Assembly (NCBI GenBank): GCA_023251435.1
Contig: JAHEYU010000014.1
Span: 33,525 to 97,524, forward strand
DNA from: Bacteroidota bacterium
GTDB taxonomy: Bacteria > Bacteroidota > Bacteroidia > Bacteroidales > Prolixibacteraceae
DNA: 64,000 nt
Direction: 5' to 3'
The notes beneath the pieces were generated by a model. It was given only the letters and a program-made list of their open reading frames with translations, made no database searches and was not told where the DNA came from. The translations under genes were made by a program, and so were the position numbers. Of the stretch, positions 1 through 8,410 are shown piece by piece. The first letter of the stretch is position 1; every line of letters starts with the position of its first letter.

Positions 1-106
1 AACAATTCAGGAATCGATCGCTTTTGCCAATAAGGCCGCAGCTATTTCAGTTACAAGGATTGGGGCTCAATCATCGGTGCCATTCCGTAAAGAAATATTA
101 ACCTAA
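1..106 (+). CDS. rbsK: Ribokinase, C-terminal end (partial)
   Basis: Only the last 34 codons lie in the window (frame from base 2, TAA at 104-106), so the ORF track misses it. The tail reads ESIAFANKAAAISVTRIGAQ, which is the conserved C-terminal helix and strand of PfkB-family ribokinases, followed by the usual SxPxRxEI ending. Ribokinase phosphorylates D-ribose to ribose-5-phosphate in the cytoplasm. The gene stops 19 bases before the next start on the same strand, and the next genes encode an ADP-ribosylglycohydrolase, a nucleoside hydrolase and a sugar/nucleobase-type transporter. That context fits a role in using ribose released from nucleosides. The call rests on a short fragment and could be another PfkB sugar kinase. 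Confidence 0.8.
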   Translation, partial: TIQESIAFANKAAAISVTRIGAQSSVPFRKEILT

Positions 107-125
107 ACCACTAAATGCTATTACA

Positions 126-1691
126 ATGAAAACTAACTTATTCCTGCTTCTAATACTCGCTGCTTTTGCGGTAACTACTTCGTGCAACAAAAAACAATCC
201 TCAACGCCTGTCAAAACTAAGCTCACCACTGAAATACTGAAGGATAAAATCAAAGGTGGCTGGGCAGGTCAGGTGATTGGTTGTACTTTTGGTGGCCCAA
301 CTGAATTTCAATACAAAGGAACTATGATTCAGGATTATCAGCCGATTCCGTGGGACAATGATCGTTGTAAATGGTACTATGAAAACTCTCCCGGTTTGTA
401 TGATGATGTTTATATGGACCTGACTTTTGTAGATGTTTTCGAAAAAGAGGGACTTGATGCTCCGGCAAGCTCACATGCAAATGCCTTTGCCAATGCCGGA
501 TATATGCTTTGGCATGCGAATCAGGCCGCCAGATACAATATTCTGAATGGAATAACACCGCCGCAATCAGGTCACTGGCTGAATAATCCACATGCCGATG
601 ACATTGATTTCCAGATTGAAGCTGATTTTGCCGGATTAATGTCGCCTGGAATGGTCAACACTTCAACTGATATTTGCGATAAAGTTGGCCACATTATGAA
701 TTACGGCGATGGCTGGTATGGTGGCGTTTATGTAGCCGCCATGTACTCGCTGGCATTCGTTTCCAACGATGTAAATTACATTGTAACCGAAGCATTAAAA
801 TCGATTCCGCAGGAATCTGAATTTTACAAATGTATGAGTGATGTGATCGGCTGGAAAAAAGAGTTTCCTGATGACTGGAAAAGAAACTGGTTCGAGTGTG
901 AAAGGAAATGGTCGTCGGATATTGGTTGCCCGGATGGCGTTTTTAACAGTTTTAATATTGATGCGAAAATCAATGCGGCCTACATTGTTATTGGCTTATT
1001 GTATGGCGAAGGTGATTTTGGCAAAACAATGGAAATCAGCACACGGTGCGGTCAGGATTCGGACTGCAACCCGGCAAGCGCTGGCGGCATTTTGGGTACA
1101 ATGTTAGGTTACAGCGCCATTCCTGAATATTGGAGAGCGCCTGTTTATCCGGTTGAAGAAATGGACTTTAAATATACCACTATGTCGCTGAATGATGTTT
1201 ATGAATTGGGTTATAAACATGCAATAGCGGTTTTGGAAAAGAATGGGGCAGTAATAAATGGCGATGCTATTGAAATTCCATTTCAGGAAATTGTACCTGC
1301 AAAACTGGAAGTTTGTTTTGAAGGTCATTTTCCGATTGCGCGTAATCATGTAGGTAAACAACTGAATATTAATAATCAGGAATTTGAACTCGGGTTCGAA
1401 GGAAATGGATTTATCTTGAATGGTCAGGCGCAGAAACAAAATGGTCAGGAATTGGTAGACGGTATCCTGGAATTTGAAATGTATATTGATGGACAAAAAG
1501 TGGAACAAATAAAAATGCCCACTTCTTTTACAACCCGTAGGCATGAAGTAGTCTGGAAATACGATCTGCCAGAAGGAAAGCATCAGGTAAGACTGAAGTT
1601 GCTGAACCCACAGGAAGGCTATCAGATACGTGTTGATAATTTGCTGGTTTACAGTTCGGTAAAGCCTGAAAATGCCTGGAAAACAAACTAA
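126..1691 (+). CDS. ADP-ribosylglycohydrolase family lipoprotein
   Basis: A 521-residue exported protein. The N-terminus is a lipoprotein-type signal (hydrophobic stretch ending TTSCNKKQ, Cys about residue 20), so it is probably anchored in the periplasm or outer membrane. The ADP-ribosylglycohydrolase (DraG-like, Mg-dependent) fold starts at about residue 43 with GGWAGQVIGCTFGG. It includes a DDVYMDLTF acidic stretch and the late signature GQDSDCNPAS (about residue 305), whose Asp residues bind metal in this family. The last 130 residues look like a beta-rich accessory domain. Family members cleave ADP-ribose or N-glycosidic bonds, and several exported Bacteroidota paralogs have unknown substrates. 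Next to ribokinase and nucleoside hydrolase, a ribosyl-containing substrate is the likely guess. Confidence 0.85.
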   Translation: MKTNLFLLLILAAFAVTTSCNKKQSSTPVKTKLTTEILKDKIKGGWAGQVIGCTFGGPTEFQYKGTMIQDYQPIPWDNDRCKWYYENSPGLYDDVYMDLTFVDVFEKEGLDAPASSHANAFANAGYMLWHANQAARYNILNGITPPQSGHWLNNPHADDIDFQIEADFAGLMSPGMVNTSTDICDKVGHIMNYGDGWYGGVYVAAMYSLAFVSNDVNYIVTEALKSIPQESEFYKCMSDVIGWKKEFPDDWKRNWFECERKWSSDIGCPDGVFNSFNIDAKINAAYIVIGLLYGEGDFGKTMEISTRCGQDSDCNPASAGGILGTMLGYSAIPEYWRAPVYPVEEMDFKYTTMSLNDVYELGYKHAIAVLEKNGAVINGDAIEIPFQEIVPAKLEVCFEGHFPIARNHVGKQLNINNQEFELGFEGNGFILNGQAQKQNGQELVDGILEFEMYIDGQKVEQIKMPTSFTTRRHEVVWKYDLPEGKHQVRLKLLNPQEGYQIRVDNLLVYSSVKPENAWKTN

Positions 1692-1709
1692 CCTAAACTA
1701 ATTGAACCA

Positions 1710-2690
1710 ATGAAACGATCATTATTTATATTTCTTAATCTGTTGCTGATTTCAAGCTTCGTCTGGTCAACCCAGCCAGTTAAAATTATTTTCGATACCG
1801 ACATGGGGCCCGATTATGACGATGTGGGAGCGATTACTATTCTTCATGCGTTGGCAGCCAAAGGCGAATGCGAAATACTTGCAACGATGGTTAGTGACGG
1901 GTATCCATATATTGCGCCAACCATCGAAGTTTTTAACCGTTATTTTCAGAAACCAACTATTCCGATTGGCGTTCCCGGGCCGGATGCACCAAAGTTTTCC
2001 TGTCCCAATCATTGGAACGATTCGCTGGTTGTAAAATATCTGCCAAAATTAAAGACCAATGCCGATTATCCTTCAGCCACAGAAGTTTACCGTAAGGTTT
2101 TGGCTGCACAGAAAGACCAAAGTGTGGTGATCGTTACTGTAGGATTTCTTTCGAATCTGGAAACACTCTTGAAATCAGAACCTGATCAATACAGCAAGCT
2201 TTCAGGAAAAGACCTGGTGGCCAAGAAGGTGAAAAAATGGGTAGCTATGGCTGGTGGATTTCCTGAAGGAAACGAATTTAATGTGAATCAACATCCGAAA
2301 GCTTCAGAATATGTATTCCAAAACTGGCCTACTCCGATTCTTTTCAGCGGATTCGAAATCGGATGGAAAATCATGACCGGAAACAAAGTCGCTACTCAAG
2401 GCACGAAAGGCAGTCCGGTTCAATGGGCTTACGAATATTGTTTGTCGAACTACGAAAACAAAAAATCGGAAAACCGCAATTCGTGGGATCATACGGCAGT
2501 TTTGTGCGCAGTCCGTAATCCTGAAAACTACTTTTATGTGATCGGAAACGGAACTTTTGTATGCAATGCCAATGGCTCAAACTCGTGGAATGCCGATAAA
2601 AACTCGAATCATTCCTTTCTTGTTCACAAATATCCGTATCAGAAAATCGCAGATATACTGGACGATTTGATGCTTTACGAACCAAAATGA
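1710..2690 (+). CDS. Nucleoside hydrolase (IunH-like), exported
   Basis: A 326-residue protein with a signal peptide (MKRSLFIFLNLLLISSFVWS). Just after it comes the Ca-binding nucleoside hydrolase signature IFDTDMGPDYDDVGA. The family's VxVGFLSNLETLL motif and the late Asp (SWDHTAVL, about residue 263) are also present, so the active site looks intact. These enzymes hydrolyse the N-glycosidic bond of ribonucleosides to free base plus ribose. Export suggests periplasmic breakdown of nucleosides. The gene begins 19 bases after the ADP-ribosylglycohydrolase and is followed by a transporter gene, consistent with one salvage operon. Exact base preference cannot be read from the sequence. Confidence 0.9.
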   Translation: MKRSLFIFLNLLLISSFVWSTQPVKIIFDTDMGPDYDDVGAITILHALAAKGECEILATMVSDGYPYIAPTIEVFNRYFQKPTIPIGVPGPDAPKFSCPNHWNDSLVVKYLPKLKTNADYPSATEVYRKVLAAQKDQSVVIVTVGFLSNLETLLKSEPDQYSKLSGKDLVAKKVKKWVAMAGGFPEGNEFNVNQHPKASEYVFQNWPTPILFSGFEIGWKIMTGNKVATQGTKGSPVQWAYEYCLSNYENKKSENRNSWDHTAVLCAVRNPENYFYVIGNGTFVCNANGSNSWNADKNSNHSFLVHKYPYQKIADILDDLMLYEPK

Positions 2691-2694
2691 AAAA

Positions 2695-2756
2695 GCAAAT
2701 ATCCAATATTCAATAATGAATAACCAATATCCATTCAAAAATCAAAACCATCAACC
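2695..2756 (+). repeat. 7-nt periodic array (AATATCC-type)
   Basis: The gap between the nucleoside hydrolase and transporter genes is written almost entirely in degenerate 7-mers: AATATCC AATATTC AATAATG AATAACC AATATCC. It ends at the transporter start codon. It belongs to the same class of intergenic 7-nt arrays seen elsewhere in the window, with a different word. Confidence 0.6.
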
Positions 2757-3752
2757 ATGTATATCGTTAATTCCTATTTCCTCGCAGTTGTTCTTTGTTT
2801 TGTAACCATGTTGTGCTGGGGTTCGTGGGCCAATACCCAAAAATTGGCACAAAAATCATGGCGTTTTGAACTGTTTTATTGGGATTATGTGATCGGAATC
2901 CTGCTGATGTCGCTGCTTTTCTCGTTTACCTTGGGAAGCACAGGAGAACTTGGCCGTGGTTTTCTGGAAGATATTGGTCAGGCAGAAATGAGCAACATTG
3001 GCAATGCCTTGCTGGGTGGAATTATTTTTAACGCTGCCAATATTCTTATTGCAGCTGCCATTGCTATTGCAGGCATGTCGGTAGCTTTTCCGGTTGGAAT
3101 TGGCATCGCGCTGGTGTTGGGAGTTTTAGTTAATTATATGGCTAATCCGCAGGGAAATGCAATGTGGCTATTTGCCGGAGTAATTGTGATTACATTGGCA
3201 ATTTTGCTCGATGCCGTAGCTTATAAAAAGAAATCGGCACAATCGCAGAAAGTTCCGACTAAAGGAATTGTATTGTCGGTAGTTGGTGGTGTTATGATGG
3301 CTCTGTTCTATCGCTTTGTGGCCAGTTCGATGGTTACCAATTTCGAAACTCCCGAAGCAGGTTTATTGACTCCTTACACCGCAGTATTTATCTTTTCAGT
3401 CGGAATTTTGATCAGTAACTTCGTTTTCAATACCATCCTGATGAAAAAGCCTTTCGAAGGTACACCGGTAACCTATTCCCAATATTTTGCAGGAAGCCTG
3501 AAAGAACATTTTACCGGCATTCTTGGTGGAATGATCTGGTGTGTGGGTATGACCTTCAGTATAATTGCTGCCGGAAAAGCCGGGTTTGCCATTTCTTACG
3601 GATTGGGACAAGGCGCAACGCTGGTAGCAGCTTTGTGGGGAGTATTTATCTGGAAAGAATTTAAGGGGAGCAAAGGTACCACCGGATTGCTGGCAACCAT
3701 GTTTATTCTGTTTTTTGTAGGTATCGGAATGCTAATTTATGCGGGTTTGTAA
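2757..3752 (+). CDS. GRP/ureide-permease-like transporter (DMT superfamily)
   Basis: A 331-residue, very hydrophobic protein with about ten predicted transmembrane segments. The N-terminal helix carries CWGSWANTQKL, resembling the glucose/ribose uptake (GRP) and plant ureide permease branch of the drug/metabolite transporter superfamily. Later Gly-rich helices and a cytosolic loop (DAVAYKKKSAQSQK) fit that fold. It lies in the inner membrane. Following ribokinase, ADP-ribosylglycohydrolase and nucleoside hydrolase, it probably imports ribose or a nucleobase freed in the periplasm; substrate is inferred from context only. The start ATG directly follows the 7-nt array. Confidence 0.8.
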   Translation: MYIVNSYFLAVVLCFVTMLCWGSWANTQKLAQKSWRFELFYWDYVIGILLMSLLFSFTLGSTGELGRGFLEDIGQAEMSNIGNALLGGIIFNAANILIAAAIAIAGMSVAFPVGIGIALVLGVLVNYMANPQGNAMWLFAGVIVITLAILLDAVAYKKKSAQSQKVPTKGIVLSVVGGVMMALFYRFVASSMVTNFETPEAGLLTPYTAVFIFSVGILISNFVFNTILMKKPFEGTPVTYSQYFAGSLKEHFTGILGGMIWCVGMTFSIIAAGKAGFAISYGLGQGATLVAALWGVFIWKEFKGSKGTTGLLATMFILFFVGIGMLIYAGL

Positions 3753-3792
3753 TTTTTAAAATGCGATTATCAAATTTTTTGATTTTTGCTGA

Positions 3793-3824
3793 AAATCCAT
3801 GGTTTAAATGCTATGGATTTTTTT
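3793..3824 (+). terminator. Rho-independent terminator after the salvage operon
   Basis: An 8-bp perfect stem AAATCCAT/ATGGATTT with a 12-base loop is followed directly by a T-run. It lies 41 bases past the transporter stop codon. Confidence 0.7.
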
Positions 3825-3955
3825 GTTTTTTTCTGTTTCGATCATTCAGACGTATGGATTGATAGCTGAAACCCATTGTTCAGAAATCGGTGGTCTTTGC
3901 TTCTAGGTTTATTCTTTACATTGGTTTAAATTTGAATATTATAATCAATTTTATC

Positions 3956-4531
3956 ATGAATTCAGCCAAATCATTTAAGGAATACTACGAAACTTCATTT
4001 TTTGATGGAAGGGATAAGGAACAGGCCCAAAAACTGGCTGACGAGTTTTTTGAAAGCTTTATTCATGATACCACTCTTAAGATCGAATTGTTGGAAGGCT
4101 ATCTTTTAAAAGGAGATATTGATTTGTTTTACAGTACATTAACTGAATTGAAATTCCTCATTGAGTTTTCGGATAACCTAAATCGCTATTGGCATATAAT
4201 ACGAGGCTACTCTGGTGCATTGTCGAAACTGAAAGCAGAAATGACGGTTAAAGGAGCAAAAAAACTTCATGCTTATTACTTCAGTAAATATGGCGATCGC
4301 CGGTTTTTGCGTGATGAACATTGGTTCGAGAAGAAAAGATGGGAGTTTTTGGATGAAATGCAAAATATCTATTTTGAAGACGACCTACGTACTTTTTTTC
4401 AGAAATACGAACAAGTATTGTTGGAAAATATGAAAATCTATACCTCATTTATAATGATGTTCATTATAGATCTTGAAACATGGGAATTACCGCATATTTC
4501 AAGATCTCATGCCCTGAAATCCAATTGGTGA
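3956..4531 (+). CDS. Hypothetical protein, helical
   Basis: I do not recognise this family. The ORF track starts at 3890, but the ATG at 3956 (MNSAKSFKEYYETSF) is the better start because the upstream 22 codons look like translated intergenic sequence. That gives 191 residues, rich in Glu, Lys, Phe and Tyr, with a predicted all-helical character, no signal peptide and one hydrophobic stretch near the C-terminus (IYTSFIMMFIIDLETW). It stands alone between a terminator and a response regulator gene. A role in signalling with the downstream regulator is possible but unsupported. Confidence 0.6.
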   Translation: MNSAKSFKEYYETSFFDGRDKEQAQKLADEFFESFIHDTTLKIELLEGYLLKGDIDLFYSTLTELKFLIEFSDNLNRYWHIIRGYSGALSKLKAEMTVKGAKKLHAYYFSKYGDRRFLRDEHWFEKKRWEFLDEMQNIYFEDDLRTFFQKYEQVLLENMKIYTSFIMMFIIDLETWELPHISRSHALKSNW

Positions 4532-4606
4532 AACAGTTTTGGATTAACCCAAATTCATCTTTTTTTTCGCTATTTTCATAATTTTGAGAAACTGTATTCA
4601 TAATGT

Positions 4607-4628
4607 TTTGACATTATGCGTATATTTG
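4607..4628 (+). promoter_or_regulatory. Possible promoter of the response regulator gene
   Basis: TATATTTG at 4621-4628 fits the Bacteroidota -7 box TAnnTTTG about 60 bases before the start codon. The TTTTG at 4606-4610 is too close to be the usual -33 box, so the match is only partial. Confidence 0.35.
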
Positions 4629-4690
4629 CAGGCACTTCATTTCATCTTCAGATGACTGAAATCAATTATTATTGAACTAAACGAACAATA

Positions 4691-5080
4691 ATGCGCGATC
4701 TCAAAGAATTGAAAATACTTTTTGCTGAAGACAACCTGATCATTCAGCGGATTGCAGTTATTAACTTTGGTCAGTTGGGTATTCCTACTGATTTTGCTTC
4801 AAACGGAAAAGAGGCCGTTGAAATGTACCGGAATAAAAAGTATGATCTGATACTTATGGACATGCAGATGCCGGTAATGGATGGATTGGAAGCTACCCGC
4901 CAAATCAGGGCATTCGAGAAGGAAATAAATTCTGAAAATCGTGTTTACATTGTTGCTCTTACTGCCAATATTATTTCAGAAAAGAAGGACGAATGCCTGT
5001 TAGCCGGAATGGATGATTTTATGGAAAAACCATTTCAGGAACAGAAATTGCGTTCCTTGTTTTTAAAATCGTTTAGCTGA
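4691..5080 (+). CDS. Single-domain response regulator (CheY-like receiver)
   Basis: A 129-residue stand-alone receiver domain. The acidic pair is in LFAEDN near the N-terminus, the phosphoacceptor Asp is in LILMDMQMPVMDG (about residue 57), the conserved Thr is in ALTAN, and the switch Lys is in MEKPF. DMQMPVMDG is typical of receivers attached to or partnered with hybrid histidine kinases. No output domain follows, so it probably relays phosphate or acts through protein contacts. No cognate kinase gene lies next to it. Confidence 0.9.
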   Translation: MRDLKELKILFAEDNLIIQRIAVINFGQLGIPTDFASNGKEAVEMYRNKKYDLILMDMQMPVMDGLEATRQIRAFEKEINSENRVYIVALTANIISEKKDECLLAGMDDFMEKPFQEQKLRSLFLKSFS

Positions 5081-5109
5081 TCTGGCAATACTTTTCGATC
5101 GACCAGATC
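5079..5109 (+). terminator. Weak inverted repeat after the response regulator
   Basis: GATCTGG/CCAGATC, 7 bp with a 17-base spacer, overlaps the response regulator stop codon and is followed by a pyrimidine-rich stretch. It may be a weak terminator. The remaining gap to 5318 shows nothing else I can support. Confidence 0.3.
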
Positions 5110-5317
5110 TGGTTCCCTTCTTTTCTTTTAAATTGATTGATGCCCATTCAAAATAGGAATTGTTTATAACAGGTTGTTATCCAGCTTTGTGTGGTAATTT
5201 CTGGTCCAGACTATTTGTTAATGAATCTTATTATTTAGAACCTTATTAAATTTCGTATCGTGTTGTTTTACTGAACGATCGTTAATACTTTTACCCAAAA
5301 CAAAATATGTAGAACCT

Positions 5318-6532
5318 ATGAAACTATTATCTTTATCTGTAATTCTTTTTATATGCCTGTCGGTTGTGTCGAATGCACAGGAACCCACCTTATGGCGCGG
5401 AGCTAATTCTTCAGGTATTTATACAGTCGATAAACTTTTACCACAATGGCCGGCTGATGGGCCACAAATTATTTGGACGTTCGATAAGTTGGGACAGGGA
5501 TTTTCATCACCAGCATTTGCCAACAACAAAATCTACATCAATGGAATGATTGAAGGTCAGGCAGTATTGTTTGTTCTCGACATGAATGGCAAAGAACTTC
5601 AGCAATTTAAATACGGAAAAGAGTTCGATACAAGTTATCCCGGAACACGTTCCACGCCAACAATTGTGGGCGATTTGGCCTATTTGTTCACTGGTCACGG
5701 AAAAATTACTTGCCTGAATTTGGCTTCAGGCAAAGCAGTTTGGGAAAAAGATTGTTTGGTAAATTTTGATGGTACAAATATTACCTGGGGCTACACCGAA
5801 TCCTTACTTGTTGATGGCGATAAAGTTTTTGTTACTCCCGGAGGAAAGACCAACAACGTGATGGCATTGAACCGCATGACCGGCGAAACTATTTGGTCGT
5901 GTCCCGGCATGGGCGAATTGTCTGCATATTGTACTCCTCTTTTAATTAAACTTCCAAATCGTCAGTTGTTGGTTACTCACACATTTGGTAATGTTTTGGG
6001 CATCGATGCTACAACCGGAAAAATGCTTTGGAATTTTGGTCATCCCAATCAGTGGGCCGTTCATCCTAACACTCCGATTTATCATGATGGTGGATTGTTT
6101 GTTTTTAGCGGTTACGGACAGGGTGGCGAAAAACTTAAACTTAGCGCTGATGGAAGTTCAGTAACGAAGGAATGGGAAATTAAAAGTTTCGACAGTCGCC
6201 AGGGTGGGGCAGTTTTAATTGACGGTTTCATGTATGGATCGGGAGACAAAGATCGCAGCTGGCAATGTGTCGACTGGAAAACAGGTCAGCAAAAATATTC
6301 GTCAACAGAACTTGGAAAAGGGGTGACCATTGCCGCCAACAAAAAACTCATTGGTTATACCGAAAAAGGAGAGTTATTTATGGCTGATTCTACTCCCAAC
6401 GCATTTACTGTAATCAGCAAAACAAAAGTGGCAATTGGATCGGAGCAGCACTGGGCTCACCCGGTAATAAATAAGGGAATTCTGTATGTCCGTCATGGTA
6501 ATGTATTGATTGCCTATAAAATATCGGAATAG
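5318..6532 (+). CDS. PQQ-like beta-propeller protein, exported (paralog 1)
   Basis: A 404-residue protein with a cleavable signal peptide ending around SNAQ. The rest is a repeated-blade propeller of the PQQ_2/BamB-like type, with blade-ending motifs such as DATTGKMLWNF and MTGETIWSC. After the signal it has the WRGANSSGIY motif shared with the next two propellers. The family resemblance is to the fold only: I see no quinoprotein dehydrogenase active-site features such as a vicinal disulfide, so a bound PQQ should not be assumed. It is the first of three tandem paralogs of about 400 residues, interrupted by a hydrolase gene. Substrate is unknown; exported sugar- or polymer-handling roles are possible. 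Confidence 0.8.
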   Translation: MKLLSLSVILFICLSVVSNAQEPTLWRGANSSGIYTVDKLLPQWPADGPQIIWTFDKLGQGFSSPAFANNKIYINGMIEGQAVLFVLDMNGKELQQFKYGKEFDTSYPGTRSTPTIVGDLAYLFTGHGKITCLNLASGKAVWEKDCLVNFDGTNITWGYTESLLVDGDKVFVTPGGKTNNVMALNRMTGETIWSCPGMGELSAYCTPLLIKLPNRQLLVTHTFGNVLGIDATTGKMLWNFGHPNQWAVHPNTPIYHDGGLFVFSGYGQGGEKLKLSADGSSVTKEWEIKSFDSRQGGAVLIDGFMYGSGDKDRSWQCVDWKTGQQKYSSTELGKGVTIAANKKLIGYTEKGELFMADSTPNAFTVISKTKVAIGSEQHWAHPVINKGILYVRHGNVLIAYKISE

Positions 6533-6538
6533 ATAAAT

Positions 6539-7126
6539 ATGATGATTTCAAAAGAAGATAATCCCGCGCTGATTCTAATTGATATCCAAAAGGGTTTCGA
6601 TGACATAAATTATTGGGGTGGTGAAAGGAATAATCCTGAAGCTGAACAGAATGCCGGCAAATTGCTGGCATTTTGGCGAAAAATGGGATTGCCGGTCTTT
6701 CACGCGAAACATTGCTCTTCAAATCCAAATTCGAGACTTGCAGAAGGTCAGCAGGGCAATGAATTTCAGGACGTTGTGGCGCCAATTGACGGGGAAGTCA
6801 TCATCAAAAAAAATGTAAACAGTGCTTTTATCGGAACCGATCTGAAACAACAACTTGATGCAGCTCGCATTACAAAACTGGTTTTTGCCGGTTTAACAAC
6901 CGATCAATGCGTTTCCACGTCAGTTCGAATGGCTGGTAACTTTGGCTACGATACTTATGTGGTTGATGATGCTACTGCTACTTTTTGCAAAACAGGTACA
7001 AATGGTCAGCTATTTTCATCCGAGATTATTCATGAAACTGCTCTGGCAAGCTTAAATAATGAATTTGCTACTGTTATTAAAACCGAAACTCTTTTAAAAG
7101 CATTAAATATTCAGGATTTGAATTAA
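6539..7126 (+). CDS. Isochorismatase-family cysteine hydrolase
   Basis: A 195-residue cytoplasmic-type protein. The catalytic triad of the isochorismatase/nicotinamidase fold is visible: Asp in LILIDIQKGF (about residue 14-20), Lys in EVIIKKNVNSAF and the nucleophilic Cys in GLTTDQCVSTSVRMA. Family members hydrolyse isochorismate, nicotinamide, N-carbamoyl compounds or related amides; the substrate here cannot be told. It starts 7 bases after the first propeller gene and ends 31 bases before the second, so it is probably co-transcribed with them. Confidence 0.88.
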   Translation: MMISKEDNPALILIDIQKGFDDINYWGGERNNPEAEQNAGKLLAFWRKMGLPVFHAKHCSSNPNSRLAEGQQGNEFQDVVAPIDGEVIIKKNVNSAFIGTDLKQQLDAARITKLVFAGLTTDQCVSTSVRMAGNFGYDTYVVDDATATFCKTGTNGQLFSSEIIHETALASLNNEFATVIKTETLLKALNIQDLN

Positions 7127-7156
7127 AAAGGATTTTAAATAAACCAACTAAAATAT

Positions 7157-8395
7157 ATGAAACGAATACTCCTGTCGATTGCTTTCTTTTTGTTTGTTGT
7201 AATTGCTTTTGCTCAACCCATTCAGTGGAGAGGACTGCACCGCGACGGAAAATTTATGGATACTGGGTTATTGAAAAAATGGCCCGATGCCGGTCCCGAA
7301 TTACTGATGAAAGTGGAAGGAATTGGTAAAGGTTATTCGTCGGTTGTTGCTACCGATAAGTTTATTTTTGCCACCGGAATGATCGATACCCTCGATTATC
7401 TTTCGTGCATTACTCCTGATGGTCAGACCAAATGGAAAGTAGCTTATGGCCGTTCATGGGCAAAATCATTTCCGGATACCCGCAGCACTCCAACCATTGA
7501 AGATGACCGGGTTTACATTATCAGCGGAACCGGCGAGCTGGTTTGTTTAAATATAAATGACGGAGCAATCCGCTGGAAAGTGAATGTGGACAAAGATTAT
7601 AATTCTGAATGGCACATTTGGGGTGTTTCAGAATCGCCGCTGATTGTGGATGATAAAGTGATTTGTACTCCCGGCGGAGCCAAAACTTCGGTCGTCGCTT
7701 TCGATAAAATGACCGGAAAACCAGTCTGGCAAAGTGAAAGCGTGGGCGGGCCCCGTTCCTACGTTTCTCCAATAATTTATGAATACAAACAATTTAGATA
7801 TGTTCTGGCAGTAACCGGAACTCATTTGGTTGCTTTGGAACCCGCTTCAGGAAAAGTGGTATGGTCGTTCAAGTACTGGGATGGTGCCAAATGGGACCAG
7901 CCAGGTTTGATCTGGGCGAATACTCCAACATTTAAAGGACGTGATATCTTCCTTTCGATGGGTTACGATTACCGTAATGTTATGGTTGAAATGAGTGAAG
8001 ATGGAACTTCGGTAACCGAAAAATGGAGCAACATGACTTTGGATAACCACCATCATGGTTTGATTGAACTTGAAGGAAATATCTATGGCTCAAACTGGAT
8101 CAGCAATAGTAAAGGCAAATGGCTTTGTTTGGATTGGAATTCCGGAGAAACAAAATACGAAACAGAATGGCTGACCAAGGGAGCATTAATTTATGCCGAT
8201 GGACTTCTGTATATTCTGGAAGAAAAAGCAGGAACAGTGGCATTGGTGAAACCAAATACACAAAGTTTCGAGATAATAAGTTCATTTAAATTACAGGGTG
8301 GTTCCGGTCCATTCTGGGCACATCCTTTCATTGCCAATGGTAAATTGTATTTGCGTCACGGCGATGTTTTATTTGTTTACAACATTAAGGCATAA
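7157..8395 (+). CDS. PQQ-like beta-propeller protein, exported (paralog 2)
   Basis: A 412-residue protein with a signal peptide (MKRILLSIAFFLFVVIAFAQ) followed by the WRGLHRDGKFMDTG motif. The propeller blades have DKMTGKPVWQ-type ends, and the signature TRSTPTIED is shared with the flanking paralogs. Resemblance to its downstream neighbour is especially strong (KWLCLDWNSGETKYET matches WVSVDWNTGKTMYET), so the two arose by tandem duplication. It is exported to the periplasm or beyond. No enzymatic residues can be assigned. The fold suits either electron transfer, small-molecule binding or a scaffold role. Confidence 0.8.
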   Translation: MKRILLSIAFFLFVVIAFAQPIQWRGLHRDGKFMDTGLLKKWPDAGPELLMKVEGIGKGYSSVVATDKFIFATGMIDTLDYLSCITPDGQTKWKVAYGRSWAKSFPDTRSTPTIEDDRVYIISGTGELVCLNINDGAIRWKVNVDKDYNSEWHIWGVSESPLIVDDKVICTPGGAKTSVVAFDKMTGKPVWQSESVGGPRSYVSPIIYEYKQFRYVLAVTGTHLVALEPASGKVVWSFKYWDGAKWDQPGLIWANTPTFKGRDIFLSMGYDYRNVMVEMSEDGTSVTEKWSNMTLDNHHHGLIELEGNIYGSNWISNSKGKWLCLDWNSGETKYETEWLTKGALIYADGLLYILEEKAGTVALVKPNTQSFEIISSFKLQGGSGPFWAHPFIANGKLYLRHGDVLFVYNIKA

Positions 8396-8410
8396 TTTAT
8401 TCCTGAAAAG

